From the NCBI RefSeq assembly GCF_030412785.1, contig NZ_CP125295.1:1550001-1614000 (forward strand): a stretch of 64,000 nucleotides of DNA, given 5' to 3'. The translations under genes were made by a program, and so were the position numbers. Source of the DNA: Paraburkholderia sabiae. GTDB taxonomy: Bacteria > Pseudomonadota > Gammaproteobacteria > Burkholderiales > Burkholderiaceae. Below are positions 9,005 through 17,070 of the stretch, in pieces (position 1 is the first letter of the stretch; the number at the start of each line of letters is the position of its first letter). The notes beneath the pieces were generated by a model that saw nothing but the letters and a program-made list of their open reading frames with translations, ran no database searches and was not told where the DNA came from.

Positions 9005-9958
9005 ATGTCACTCGACCCGAACTACCCGCGCGATCTGATCGGCTACGGCCGCCACCCTGTGCAGGCGAACTGGCCGGGACGCGCACGCGTCGCAGTCCAG
9101 TTCGTTCTCAACTACGAAGAGGGCGGCGAGAACTGCGTGCTGCACGGCGATCCGGGCTCGGAGCAGTTCCTGTCGGAGATCGTCGGTGCGGCCTCCTATC
9201 CGTCGCGTCACATGAGCATGGAGTCGATCTACGAATACGGCTCGCGCGCGGGCGTGTGGCGCATCCTGCGCGAGTTCGAAAAGCGCGGCTTGCCGCTGAC
9301 GGTGTTCGGCGTCGGCATGGCGATCGAGCGGCATCCTGAGGTCGCGCGTGCGTTCGTCGAACTGGGGCATGAGATCGCGTGCCACGGGTATCGCTGGATT
9401 CACTATCAGGACATGTCGCCGGAACGCGAGGCCGAGCATATGCGCCTCGGCATGGAAGCGATCGAGCGCGTGACGGGCCAGCGTCCGCTCGGCTGGTACA
9501 CGGGTCGCGACAGTCCCAATACGCATCGGCTCGTCGCCGAATACGGCGGCTTCCTGTACGACTCCGATAACTACGGCGACGACCTGCCGTTCTGGATGAA
9601 CGTCGACGTGACGGGCGGCGCGACAGTGCCGCATCTGATCGTGCCGTACACGCTCGATACCAACGACATGCGATTCGCCACGCCGCAAGGCTTCAACACG
9701 GCGGACCACTTCTTCACGTATCTGCGCGATGCATTCGACGTGCTCTACGAAGAGGGCGACGAAGCGCCGAAGATGCTGTCGATCGGCATGCACTGCCGGC
9801 TGCTCGGGCGCCCTGGGCGCTTCCGCGCGCTGCAGCGTTTTCTCGATCACATCGAAAAGCACGAGCGCGTGTGGGTCACGCGCCGCGTCGATATCGCGCG
9901 GCACTGGCGCGAACATCATCCTTACCAGCAACAGGACAACCGCGGGGCGGCCGCATGA
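9005..9958 (+). CDS. puuE: PuuE-type allantoinase (polysaccharide-deacetylase fold)
   Basis: 317-residue cofactor-independent allantoinase that opens S-allantoin to allantoate. The protein begins SLDPNYPRDLIGYGRHPVQ, followed by RVAVQFVLNYEEGGENCVLHGD and SRHMSMESIYEYGSRAGVWR, all typical of PuuE. The NodB-like barrel is evident (HEIACHGYRWIHYQDMSPE). Unlike hydantoinase-type allantoinases, it has no binuclear metal site motif. It overlaps uraD by ATGA at 9955-9958, so the two are translationally coupled. It acts in the cytoplasm between UraD and allantoicase. Confidence 0.93.
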   Translation: MSLDPNYPRDLIGYGRHPVQANWPGRARVAVQFVLNYEEGGENCVLHGDPGSEQFLSEIVGAASYPSRHMSMESIYEYGSRAGVWRILREFEKRGLPLTVFGVGMAIERHPEVARAFVELGHEIACHGYRWIHYQDMSPEREAEHMRLGMEAIERVTGQRPLGWYTGRDSPNTHRLVAEYGGFLYDSDNYGDDLPFWMNVDVTGGATVPHLIVPYTLDTNDMRFATPQGFNTADHFFTYLRDAFDVLYEEGDEAPKMLSIGMHCRLLGRPGRFRALQRFLDHIEKHERVWVTRRVDIARHWREHHPYQQQDNRGAAA

Positions 9959-10476
9959 AGGCGATGCAATACACACTGGACCAACTGAACAGCATTTCGA
10001 CCGACGCGTTCGTCGCAGCGCTGTCGGGCATCTTCGAACATTCGCCGTGGGTCGCCGAAGTCGCGGCGGCGCAGCGTCCGTATGCGAGCATCGACGCGTT
10101 GCACAAGACGATGTCGCATGCCGTCGAAACAGCGGGCGAGGCAAAGCAACTCGCGCTGATCAATGCTCACCCGGAACTCGCGGGCAAGGCGGCTGTGCGC
10201 GGTGAACTGACGGCCGAATCGACGCGCGAGCAGAGCGGCGCCGGACTCGATCAATGCACGCAGCAAGAGTTCGACAAGCTGTTGAGCCTGAATGCTGCGT
10301 ATCGCGAGAAATTCGGCTTCCCGTTCATTCTTGCGGTGCGCGGCTATGACCGGCACGGCATCATCGCGAACTTCGAGGCGCGCGTGAACAACAGCCGCGC
10401 CGATGAACTGCGTGCGAGCCTCGACCAGATTTATCGCATCGCGCGTTTCCGGCTCGACGATCTGATTCACGCATGA
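9955..10476 (+). CDS. uraD: OHCU decarboxylase
   Basis: 173-residue 2-oxo-4-hydroxy-4-carboxy-5-ureidoimidazoline decarboxylase, the last step that converts the urate oxidase/HIU hydrolase product to S-allantoin. Diagnostic motifs are INAHPELAGKAAVRGELTAE (catalytic His near residue 72), EQSGAGLDQCTQQEFDKL, and LNAAYREKFGFPFILAVRG. The start ATG at 9955 lies inside the stop of puuE (ATGA). The next gene, allantoicase, begins 77 bases downstream. Confidence 0.94.
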   Translation: MKAMQYTLDQLNSISTDAFVAALSGIFEHSPWVAEVAAAQRPYASIDALHKTMSHAVETAGEAKQLALINAHPELAGKAAVRGELTAESTREQSGAGLDQCTQQEFDKLLSLNAAYREKFGFPFILAVRGYDRHGIIANFEARVNNSRADELRASLDQIYRIARFRLDDLIHA

Positions 10477-10553
10477 TCGTGGGCTGATCGCCAGGCAAGC
10501 GACGCCGACACGCGCACACACAAAGCAACAACCAGACAGCAAGGAAGACAACG

Positions 10554-11567
10554 ATGGCACTCCCGATTCTCGATCCCAACGCTCCCGAATTCACACGCCG
10601 TTTCGTGAATCTCGCGGACCCGCGTCTCGGCGCGCAGGCGCTCGAATCCAGCGACGATTTCTTCGCGCCGAAAGACCGCATGCTGAATCCGGAGCCGGCC
10701 GTTTTCATTCCGGGCAAGTACGATGAGCACGGCAAGTGGATGGACGGCTGGGAAACGCGCCGCAAGCGCACGACGGGCTATGACTGGTGTGTCGTCAAGC
10801 TCGCGCGTCCGGGCGTGATCAAGGGCCTCGATATCGATACGAGCCACTTCACGGGTAACTTCCCGCCGGCGGCATCGGTGGAAGCGGCGCGTGTTGTCGA
10901 TGGCGCGCCGAACCAGTCGACGCAATGGACCGAAATCGTGCCGTCGACGACGCTGCAGGGCAACAGCCATCACTACCTCGACGTGAGCGATGCGAACGCA
11001 TACACGCATTTGCGCGTGAACATCTATCCGGACGGCGGCATCGCGCGTCTGCGTGTGTACGGTCAGCCGCAGGTGAACTGGGCGGGCGCGAGCCGCACCG
11101 ATCTGTTCGATCTCGCCGCGATGGAAAACGGCGCGTATCTGGTCGCTGCGAACAACCAGCACTTCGGCGCTGCGTCGACGCTGCTGATGCCGGGCCGCGG
11201 CGTCAACATGGGCGATGGCTGGGAAACGCGCCGTCGCCGCGAGCCGGGCAACGACTGGGCGATCGTCGCGCTTGCCCAACCGGGCGTCATCAAGAAGATC
11301 GAAGTCGATACCGCTCACTTCAAGGGCAACTATCCGGATCGCTGCTCGATTCAGGCTGCGTTCGTGACGGGCGGCACCGACAGTTCGCTGATCACGCAGG
11401 CGATGTTCTGGCCCGTGCTGCTCGGCGAACAGAAATTGCAGATGGACAAGCAGCATTTCTATGAAAGCGAAATCGCTGCGCTCGGTCCCGTGACGCATAT
11501 CCGCTTCAACATCATTCCGGACGGTGGCGTGTCGCGTCTGCGTCTGTGGGGCACACTCGCATCATGA
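10554..11567 (+). CDS. alc: Allantoicase
   Basis: 337-residue allantoate amidinohydrolase that splits allantoate into ureidoglycolate and urea. The protein is an internal duplication of a jelly-roll domain: [20 protein letters not shown] (about residues 63-82) recurs as [20 protein letters not shown] (about 220-239), and [12 protein letters not shown] recurs as [12 protein letters not shown]. This matches known allantoicases. The stop overlaps the start of allA in an ATGA at 11564-11567. Urea would be handled by a urease encoded elsewhere. Confidence 0.94.
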   Translation: MALPILDPNAPEFTRRFVNLADPRLGAQALESSDDFFAPKDRMLNPEPAVFIPGKYDEHGKWMDGWETRRKRTTGYDWCVVKLARPGVIKGLDIDTSHFTGNFPPAASVEAARVVDGAPNQSTQWTEIVPSTTLQGNSHHYLDVSDANAYTHLRVNIYPDGGIARLRVYGQPQVNWAGASRTDLFDLAAMENGAYLVAANNQHFGAASTLLMPGRGVNMGDGWETRRRREPGNDWAIVALAQPGVIKKIEVDTAHFKGNYPDRCSIQAAFVTGGTDSSLITQAMFWPVLLGEQKLQMDKQHFYESEIAALGPVTHIRFNIIPDGGVSRLRLWGTLAS

Positions 11568-12076
11568 AGACACTCGCCATCGAACCGCTGACACGCGAGG
11601 CGTTCGCGCCGTTCGGCGATGTGATCGAACTGGACGGCGCGAAGCAGATCCCGATCAATCTCGGCACGACGATCCGGTTTCACGATCTCGCGCATGTCGA
11701 TGTCACGGATGAGGGCGGCCGCACGCTCGTCAATCTGTTTCGCGGACAACCGCGTGTGCTGCCGTTCGAAGTGAAGATGATGGAGCGGCATCCGCTCGGC
11801 TCACAGGCCTTCATTCCGCTGAACGACAAGCCTTATCTTGTGGTGGTTGCGCCTCGTGGTGAACTGGTCGAGTCGGAGATTCGTGCTTTTGTCACGAGTG
11901 GATGGCAAGGCGTGAATTATGCGAAGGGCGTGTGGCATCATCCGCTGCTTTCGTTGGGGGAGGTGAGCGATTTCATCGTCGTCGATCGTGGTGGCGAGGG
12001 GCTTAATCTCCATGAGCTCGATTTGCGGGAATCGCTGTGGTTGACTGAAGAGGCTTTGAGTTCTGTTGTGGTTTGA
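11564..12076 (+). CDS. allA: Ureidoglycolate lyase
   Basis: 170-residue cupin-like enzyme that converts S-ureidoglycolate to glyoxylate and urea, the last step of the pathway. It begins [20 protein letters not shown], and contains [23 protein letters not shown] and the conserved [20 protein letters not shown], all diagnostic for AllA. The ATG at 11564 is embedded in the alc stop, giving translational coupling. It is the last gene of the forward purine run; a gene-poor patch follows. Confidence 0.94.
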   Translation: MKTLAIEPLTREAFAPFGDVIELDGAKQIPINLGTTIRFHDLAHVDVTDEGGRTLVNLFRGQPRVLPFEVKMMERHPLGSQAFIPLNDKPYLVVVAPRGELVESEIRAFVTSGWQGVNYAKGVWHHPLLSLGEVSDFIVVDRGGEGLNLHELDLRESLWLTEEALSSVVV

Positions 12077-12185
12077 TTGCCTGCGGCGTTTTTGGTTTTT
12101 TGTTTCTGGAAAGCCCATTGCGGATTGGATCTGCGGTGGGCTTTCTGGTTTTTGCTGTTGGCGATGTGATTGTTTTGCTGATTTC

Positions 12186-12225
12186 GCTGGCATCCACGAT
12201 TTCGTATCGGTGCTTCAGGCGTTGC
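12186..12225 (-). repeat. Dispersed repeat copy 1 (inverted relative to copy 2)
   Basis: Read on the reverse strand this arm contains ACCGATACGAAATCG then TGGATGCCAGC, preceded by GCAACGC. The forward-strand copy at 13029-13067 matches with one substitution in the 26-base core and a small indel outside it. The similarity continues weakly (AGCAAAAACCAGAAA in both) after a ~26-base length difference. Confidence 0.65.
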
Positions 12226-12278
12226 AGTCTCAAGGTACAAAGGGAGTTTTTGTTCCAGGTCGAAACCGACAAGAGGGA

Positions 12279-12581
12279 CTACAGGGGTGGCCGTTGTGTT
12301 CGAACGGCACCGCACCTGGCAAGCAACGCGACAATGTGATCTAGAGCGGACATGGGATCGTCGGCCGAGACCATGATGAGAGCCAGCTCGGTATGGGTGT
12401 GAAAATACTTATCGTGCGAGACGACAGGTTTGATCAATTCGACGAGTTGCGTGATTTCAGAAAGCAGGGCACTTCTATCCCCCCCCCCCCCGAGCGTCGT
12501 AGACAGACTCTCTACCGTCCGTCTGCGAAGCACCCTCGCCAGCACAAGACAATCGCTTGGGTCGATTTTGGGATCGCCCAT
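12279..12581 (-). CDS. Hypothetical 100-residue protein with in-frame poly-G tract
   Basis: Reverse-strand ORF beginning MGDPKIDPSDCLVLARVLRR. The ATG at 12581 has GGGGAGG five bases upstream, which supports translation; a weaker in-frame ATG lies at 12602. The amino-acid composition is globular and helical (TQLVELIKPVVS, ALIMVSADDPMSALDHIVAL), unlike the shadow frames around it. I do not recognise a family. Residues 31-34 are four glycines encoded by a run of 13 G on the coding strand (12479-12491 as C on the forward strand). It stands alone between two inverted repeat copies and interrupts the purine cluster, suggesting acquisition or relocation. Confidence 0.6.
   Translation of the reverse strand: MGDPKIDPSDCLVLARVLRRRTVESLSTTLGGGGDRSALLSEITQLVELIKPVVSHDKYFHTHTELALIMVSADDPMSALDHIVALLARCGAVRTQRPPL
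12479..12491. repeat. Homopolymer of 13 C (13 G in the ORF)
   Basis: Thirteen consecutive C on the forward strand inside the 100-residue ORF. It encodes Gly31-Gly34 plus the first base of Asp35. Such tracts slip during replication, and a change of one or two bases would shift the frame after codon 30. Confidence 0.9.
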
Positions 12582-12982
12582 CGCACCCTCCCCGAGATAC
12601 ACCGTGTCGAAGCAGCATAGCTCAACGTCGAGTCGGAGAGTTTGTCCAAAATGGAAGGGTTTCGGACATCGTCAGAAACGTTAAAGCGCGCGCAGATCGG
12701 CGATCTACTGGCCCGTGCTCAACAGCCCTCGGATGAATGAAAGCGGCCTATGGGAAACGCAGTGTTTTGTGGCGCGGAAGCCTGCACGTGGTTTTTCGCA
12801 AATGGGTGGGAGCTGAACAGCGACGCAGACCACTGAAAACGCGCTCGAAGTGGGTGAGGCATCCGGTGAGGACGCTTGCAAGGAACATACGGTGAGGTGC
12901 GCTGTCGCGTGAAGGATGGGGACGTTGAGGACCCGTGGGTTGAGACATGCGCTGGAGATGTGAGCGGTTTTCTTTTGCCTGT

Positions 12983-13006
12983 TTTTCTTTGCCGCTGCAA
13001 AGAAAA
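12983..13006. repeat. Perfect hairpin within the dispersed repeat
   Basis: TTTTCTTTGC (12983-12992) and GCAAAGAAAA (12997-13006) are exact inverted copies around the loop CGCT. Confidence 0.7.
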
Positions 13007-13028
13007 GTAGGTGCTGCCTCGCACAGGG

Positions 13029-13067
13029 GCAACGCTAGCAAACCGATACGAAATCGCGGATGCCAGC
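13029..13067 (+). repeat. Dispersed repeat copy 2
   Basis: Contains GCAACGC then ACCGATACGAAATCG then CGGATGCCAGC. It is the inverted partner of 12186-12225 and bounds, with it, the segment carrying the poly-G ORF. Confidence 0.65.
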
Positions 13068-13113
13068 CGAAAGCAAAAACCAGAAAACAAACAATGGCGA
13101 CTAGGTCGCAGAT

Positions 13114-13149
13114 AAAAAAACGGGCCGTCGTGCAAAACGAACAGCCCGT
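13114..13149 (-). terminator. Second terminator downstream of puuD
   Basis: On the reverse strand ACGGGC (13149-13144) pairs with GCCCGT (13125-13120), with an inner TCGT/ACGA pairing, and is followed by a run of seven T. It repeats the stem sequence of the terminator at 13161-13180. Confidence 0.65.
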
Positions 13150-13160
13150 GAACCTTGGGG

Positions 13161-13180
13161 AAAAACGGGCTCACGCCCGT
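13161..13180 (-). terminator. Intrinsic terminator of puuD
   Basis: On the reverse strand the stem ACGGGC / GCCCGT with loop GTGA is followed by TTTTT, a few bases after the puuD stop. Confidence 0.8.
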
Positions 13181-13186
13181 GACACC

Positions 13187-14377
13187 TCAGTGCGCACCGC
13201 CCTGAAACCAGGCAGCGATCTTCTGACGCTCGTCGTCAGTCATATGCGTGACATTCCCCAGCGGCATCGCCTTCAAAGTCACAGCCTGCTGATAAATCCG
13301 CTGAGCGTTCGTCGAAATCTCTTCAGGCGTATCGAGCAGCACACCGGCAGGCGCACTACCCATCATCGACGGATGCGCCGAGTGACACGCAACGCAACGT
13401 TGCTGCAGCACAGGAACGATATCGGCGACCTTCACGACAGGCGCATTCGCGGCCTCGGCAACAGGCACGACAGGCCGCGGCATCGTCCAGAACAGCGCAC
13501 CGAACATCAGCGCGACGCCGCCCAGCGGCAGATACCACAACACCTGGCCGCGATGACGCATCACGAAGAACTGACGGATGAGCGCACCCGCCAGCATGAT
13601 GACGACCAGCACCGCCCAGTTGTACGGATGCGTGTACGTCATCGCGTAGTGGTTCGACAGCATCGCGAACACCACGGGCAGCGTGAAATACGTGTTATGC
13701 ACCGAGCGTTGCTTGCCGCGCTTGCCGTAAATCGGGTTCGGCGTGTCGCCCTTGAGCATCGCATCGACCATCTTGCGCTGGCCGGGAATGATCACGAAGA
13801 ACACGTTCGCCGACATGATCGTCGCGAGCATCGCGCCCATGATCAGATACGCCGCGCGGCCCGCGAAGATGTGACACGCGAGGAACGCCGCGATCAGCAC
13901 ATAGATGCCCACGCAGATGCCGAGAACCTTGTCCTTGTTGCCGAGCAGCCGGCACAGCGAGTCATACACGATCCAGCCCGCCGCAAGGAACCCGAGCGCC
14001 GAGAAAATCGCGACGACGGGACCCATGTCGAGCACGTTCTTGTCGATCAGATACGTGTTCGGCGCGAACAGGTACAGCACCGTGAAGAGACCGAAGCCGG
14101 ACAGCCACGTCGTGTACGACGGCCACTTCGACCAGTGCAGGTCGTCGGGCATTTCAGGCGGCGCGACGGTGTATTTCTGCATGTTGTAGAAGCCGCCGCC
14201 GTGCACGTGCCACAGCTCGCCGAATACGCCTCGACGGCGCTGGTTCGGATCGGTCGGCGGTTTCAGGCTGTTGTCGAGTGCGACGAAATAGAACGACTCG
14301 CCGATCCATGCGATCGCGGCGATAACGTGAAACCAGCGAATCGCAAGATTCAGCCAGTCGGTAACGAAGCCTTCCAT
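13187..14377 (-). CDS. puuD: Membrane-bound urate oxidase with cytochrome c domain (PuuD)
   Basis: 396-residue urate hydroxylase of the PuuD type. The N-terminal ~290 residues form a multi-helix membrane domain (Urate_ox_N/DUF989; IRWFHVIAAIAWIGESFYFV, a conserved His in the first helix). The C-terminus is a class I cytochrome c with heme motif CVACH at residues 328-332 and a likely Met ligand in LKAMPLGN at about 371. It oxidises urate to 5-hydroxyisourate and passes electrons to the respiratory chain rather than making peroxide as soluble uricases do. I chose the ATG at 14377, which has GGAGGAG upstream; the longer frame adds non-conserved residues. It lies opposite to the allantoin genes, with uraH upstream on the same strand. 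Confidence 0.94.
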   Translation of the reverse strand: MEGFVTDWLNLAIRWFHVIAAIAWIGESFYFVALDNSLKPPTDPNQRRRGVFGELWHVHGGGFYNMQKYTVAPPEMPDDLHWSKWPSYTTWLSGFGLFTVLYLFAPNTYLIDKNVLDMGPVVAIFSALGFLAAGWIVYDSLCRLLGNKDKVLGICVGIYVLIAAFLACHIFAGRAAYLIMGAMLATIMSANVFFVIIPGQRKMVDAMLKGDTPNPIYGKRGKQRSVHNTYFTLPVVFAMLSNHYAMTYTHPYNWAVLVVIMLAGALIRQFFVMRHRGQVLWYLPLGGVALMFGALFWTMPRPVVPVAEAANAPVVKVADIVPVLQQRCVACHSAHPSMMGSAPAGVLLDTPEEISTNAQRIYQQAVTLKAMPLGNVTHMTDDERQKIAAWFQGGAH

Positions 14378-14613
14378 GAAACTCCTCCACTCCTGATTCG
14401 TTGTTCGCGCAGCATCTCGAGTGTTGCGCGGCATGCGGGGTTATTGCGCCGGTGCATGTCCGTCAGCGGATCAATGCATGCAACGGCAGTCGGGTGAAAT
14501 CGGATGCCGATCGGCCGCGTTTGACTGGCTTGCGCTTCGCGTATGTCTCCAAGTCATCTGCGAAATGCACCCACGCGCACGATCATGCATACGACACCGG
14601 TTCGCTTTTCGCG

Positions 14614-14967
14614 TCAGCTGCCGCGGTAAGTGCTGTACGACCACGGCGATACCAGCAGCGGCACGTGATAGTGCGCACCTGCATCGGCAACGCCGAAGCG
14701 AAGCACGACGCGGTCGACGAAGCGCGGTTCCGGCACTTTGGTGCCGATCGACGCGAAATAGTCGCCCGCATGGAACACGAGTTCATATTCGCCGACGGTA
14801 AGCGTCTCGCCTTCGAGCAGCGGCTCGTTGCAGCGGCCGTCGTGATTGGTGGTGGTAGTTTTGAGCGCTCGGCGCGTGTCGCCGGAAAGCGCAAAGAGTT
14901 CGACCTTGATATCTGCGCCGGGACGGCCGTTTGCCGTGTCGAGCACGTGGGTAGTGAGCTTGCCCAT
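14614..14967 (-). CDS. uraH: 5-hydroxyisourate hydrolase
   Basis: 117-residue transthyretin-like HIU hydrolase that acts directly after urate oxidase. It begins MGKLTTHVLDTANGRPGADI (catalytic His at residue 7), contains TTNHDGRCNEPLLEG (conserved Arg) and HYHVPLLVSPWSYSTYRGS, ending in the family-defining C-terminal YRGS. Length and motifs are standard, with no signal peptide. It is on the same strand as puuD and 236 bases upstream of it, so the two may be cotranscribed. Confidence 0.95.
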   Translation of the reverse strand: MGKLTTHVLDTANGRPGADIKVELFALSGDTRRALKTTTTNHDGRCNEPLLEGETLTVGEYELVFHAGDYFASIGTKVPEPRFVDRVVLRFGVADAGAHYHVPLLVSPWSYSTYRGS

Positions 14968-15598
14968 TCGCGATTGTCCTTGTGTAGATGCGAGGTTTCA
15001 GCGGCGGCCCGATCCATGACACATTGCGGCGGATCGAGGCTCCACGTCAGTGGCTACATACCCGTCGGCGGATTGAAACGAGCGCCGTGACATCCATTGT
15101 AGAAACATTGTTCACCTTCGCGAGCGAGCGATAGGAAAGATAATCGCTGACGCATGACGCCCCGCCGGGAGCCGCTGAACAGGCAGTCCACTGCATGCAC
15201 GACGGGCGGCGGTGCCCGCGATTCCGATCGTACCGGCGCCAAAAATGCCGACTATATGCGCGGCGTGAACTCCGGTATCGCAATCCCGTGAGTTGCCAGC
15301 GCAATTTTGTCGCCCGAAGGTTACGTCCATGCGCGGCTCAGCCGTGCATCCCGAAGACGGCGGAACACGCTGGGTAACCGGGCCAACTGCGTTCGAACGG
15401 ACGCGGCGGCACGGTAGCGTGCCGGCGACATCGCGTTCGAACGACTTTTGCTTCTTGCCCGGAATCCGCGCGCTGCGGCGACGGCACAACGATGCAGCTT
15501 TGGTGGCCACATGCAGCAGAAGTGGTCCGGGGAGCAGCATCGTGCATCGGCCTCATCGGCCTGATCGGCGGCGGCACAGGGCAGCACTGGAGAAACGA
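14968..15598. other. 631-base spacer between uraH and the deaminase gene
   Basis: Divergent promoter region for uraH (reverse) and the amidohydrolase (forward). The open frames crossing it are Arg/Pro/Ala-rich shadows without ribosome binding sites. I see no convincing RNA structure or gene. Confidence 0.45.
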
Positions 15599-17008
15599 AT
15601 GACGATGCAAACCAATGCAACCGGTTTGACCCGAACAGATGACCAGCGCGGCAGGACGATGCTGGTCCGGCATGCGGATGTACTGGTCACGATGGACGGC
15701 GAACGGCGCGAGTTACGCGACGGCGGCCTCTATATCGAAGGCAACCGGATCGTTGCCGTCGATCACACGGACGCATTGCCTGATACCGCCGACGAGATCC
15801 TCGACATGACGGGTCACCTCGTGATTCCCGGCCTGGTCAACACGCACCACCACATGTATCAGAGCCTGACGCGCGCCATTCCCGCTGCGCAGGACGCGGA
15901 GCTGTTCGGCTGGCTGACGAACCTGTACAAGGTGTGGGCGAATCTCACGCCGGACATGATCGAGGTGTCGACGCTGACGGCGATGGCTGAACTGCTGCTG
16001 TCGGGCTGCACGACGTCGAGCGATCACCTGTACATCTATCCGAACGGCAGCCGGCTCGACGACAGCATCGCGGCCGCGCGCCGTATCGGCATGCGATTTC
16101 ATGCGAGCCGCGGGAGCATGAGCGTCGGACAGAAAGACGGCGGTCTGCCGCCGGATTCAGTCGTCGAACAGGAAGCGGACATCCTGAAGGACACGCAGCG
16201 CCTGATCGAGACGTATCACGACGATGGCCGCTACGCGATGCTGCGCGTCGTCGTTGCACCGTGCTCGCCGTTTTCGGTGAGCCGCGATCTGATGCGAGAG
16301 TCGGCTGCACTGGCGCGCCACTACGGGGTGTCGCTGCATACCCATCTCGCGGAGAACGTGAACGATATTGCATACAGCCGCGAGAAGTTCGGGATGACGC
16401 CGGCAGAGTATGCAGAGGATCTCGGCTGGGTCGGACGTGACGTGTGGCATGCGCACTGTGTGCAGCTCGACGACGCCGGCATCCAGCTGTTCGCCCGCAC
16501 GGGAACGGGCGTCGCGCATTGTCCGTGTTCGAACATGCGGCTCGCGTCGGGCATCGCGCCCGTGAAAAAGATGCGGCTGGCGGGCGTGCCCGTCGGATTG
16601 GGCGTCGACGGATCGGCGTCGAACGATGGCGCGCAGATGATTGCCGAGGTGCGTCAGGCGCTGCTGTTGCAGCGGGTTGGTTTCGGCCCGGACGCGATGA
16701 CCGCGCGCGAGGCGCTCGAAATTGCGACGCTCGGCGGCGCAAAAGTGCTGAACCGCGACGATATCGGCGCGCTGGCGCCCGGCATGGCGGCGGATTTCGT
16801 ATCGTTCGATTTGCGTCAGCCGTTCTTTGCCGGCGCGCTGCATGATCCCGTCGCGGCGCTGGTGTTCTGCGCGCCTTCGCAGGTCTCGACGAGTGTGATC
16901 GACGGGAAGGTTGTGGTGAAAGACGGTGTTTTGGCCACCGTCGATCTTGGGCCGGTGATCGAGCGGCACAACAGTCTCGCAAAGACGCTGTACCAAACTG
17001 CAGCTTGA
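15599..17008 (+). CDS. Amidohydrolase, probable 8-oxoguanine (or guanine) deaminase
   Basis: 469-residue zinc amidohydrolase of the AtzA/TrzN/guanine-deaminase group. Metal-ligand motifs are present: GLVNTHHHMYQSLTRAIP (residues ~79-96), LHTHLAENVND, WHAHCVQLDD and GLGVDGSASND. Pseudomonas 8-oxoguanine deaminase and hydroxydechloroatrazine hydrolase share the HHHMYQ pattern. In a urate catabolic cluster the likely reactions are 8-oxoguanine to urate or guanine to xanthine; the former fits best because it feeds puuD directly (inference). The frame is open for ~100 codons upstream, but MTMQTN at 15599 has GGAG eight bases before it. ATG 15659 is an alternative. Confidence 0.85.
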   Translation: MTMQTNATGLTRTDDQRGRTMLVRHADVLVTMDGERRELRDGGLYIEGNRIVAVDHTDALPDTADEILDMTGHLVIPGLVNTHHHMYQSLTRAIPAAQDAELFGWLTNLYKVWANLTPDMIEVSTLTAMAELLLSGCTTSSDHLYIYPNGSRLDDSIAAARRIGMRFHASRGSMSVGQKDGGLPPDSVVEQEADILKDTQRLIETYHDDGRYAMLRVVVAPCSPFSVSRDLMRESAALARHYGVSLHTHLAENVNDIAYSREKFGMTPAEYAEDLGWVGRDVWHAHCVQLDDAGIQLFARTGTGVAHCPCSNMRLASGIAPVKKMRLAGVPVGLGVDGSASNDGAQMIAEVRQALLLQRVGFGPDAMTAREALEIATLGGAKVLNRDDIGALAPGMAADFVSFDLRQPFFAGALHDPVAALVFCAPSQVSTSVIDGKVVVKDGVLATVDLGPVIERHNSLAKTLYQTAA

Positions 17009-17022
17009 GTGATGCACTAAAA

Positions 17023-17049
17023 CGCAAAGCGGCGGTTCGAAACCGCCGC
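17023..17049 (-). terminator. Terminator of the LysR gene, in the convergent gap
   Basis: Nine-bp stem GCGGCGGTT (17029-17037) / AACCGCCGC (17041-17049), followed on the reverse strand by TTTGCGTTTT. Confidence 0.7.
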
Positions 17050-17070
17050 CTGCAAGATAGTGCGAGTGCG

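Larger units (their letters stand above)
12582..13113. other. Gene-poor segment with dispersed repeat sequence
   Basis: About 530 bases without a gene I can defend. A 151-codon reverse frame (12719-13174) exists but is rich in Ser, His, Arg and Pro, has no ribosome binding site, and overlaps repeat sequence and the puuD terminators. The stretch 12983-13067 holds a 10-bp hairpin and a repeat that I recall as recurring in Burkholderia and Paraburkholderia intergenic regions. Confidence 0.5.

Noticed and set aside
12066..12344. 92-codon forward frame after allA, rich in Trp, Cys and Phe
   Set aside because: It starts inside allA, has no ribosome binding site, and its composition reflects the AT-richer spacer and repeat copy.
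12186..13067. Insertion sequence or transposon bounded by the inverted repeats
   Set aside because: No transposase-like ORF and no visible target-site duplication; the arms look like dispersed intergenic repeats instead.
12719..13174. 151-codon reverse frame in the gene-poor patch
   Set aside because: No ribosome binding site, low-complexity Ser/His/Arg/Pro composition, and overlap with repeat sequence and two terminators. Frames of this kind occur in the dispersed repeat itself.
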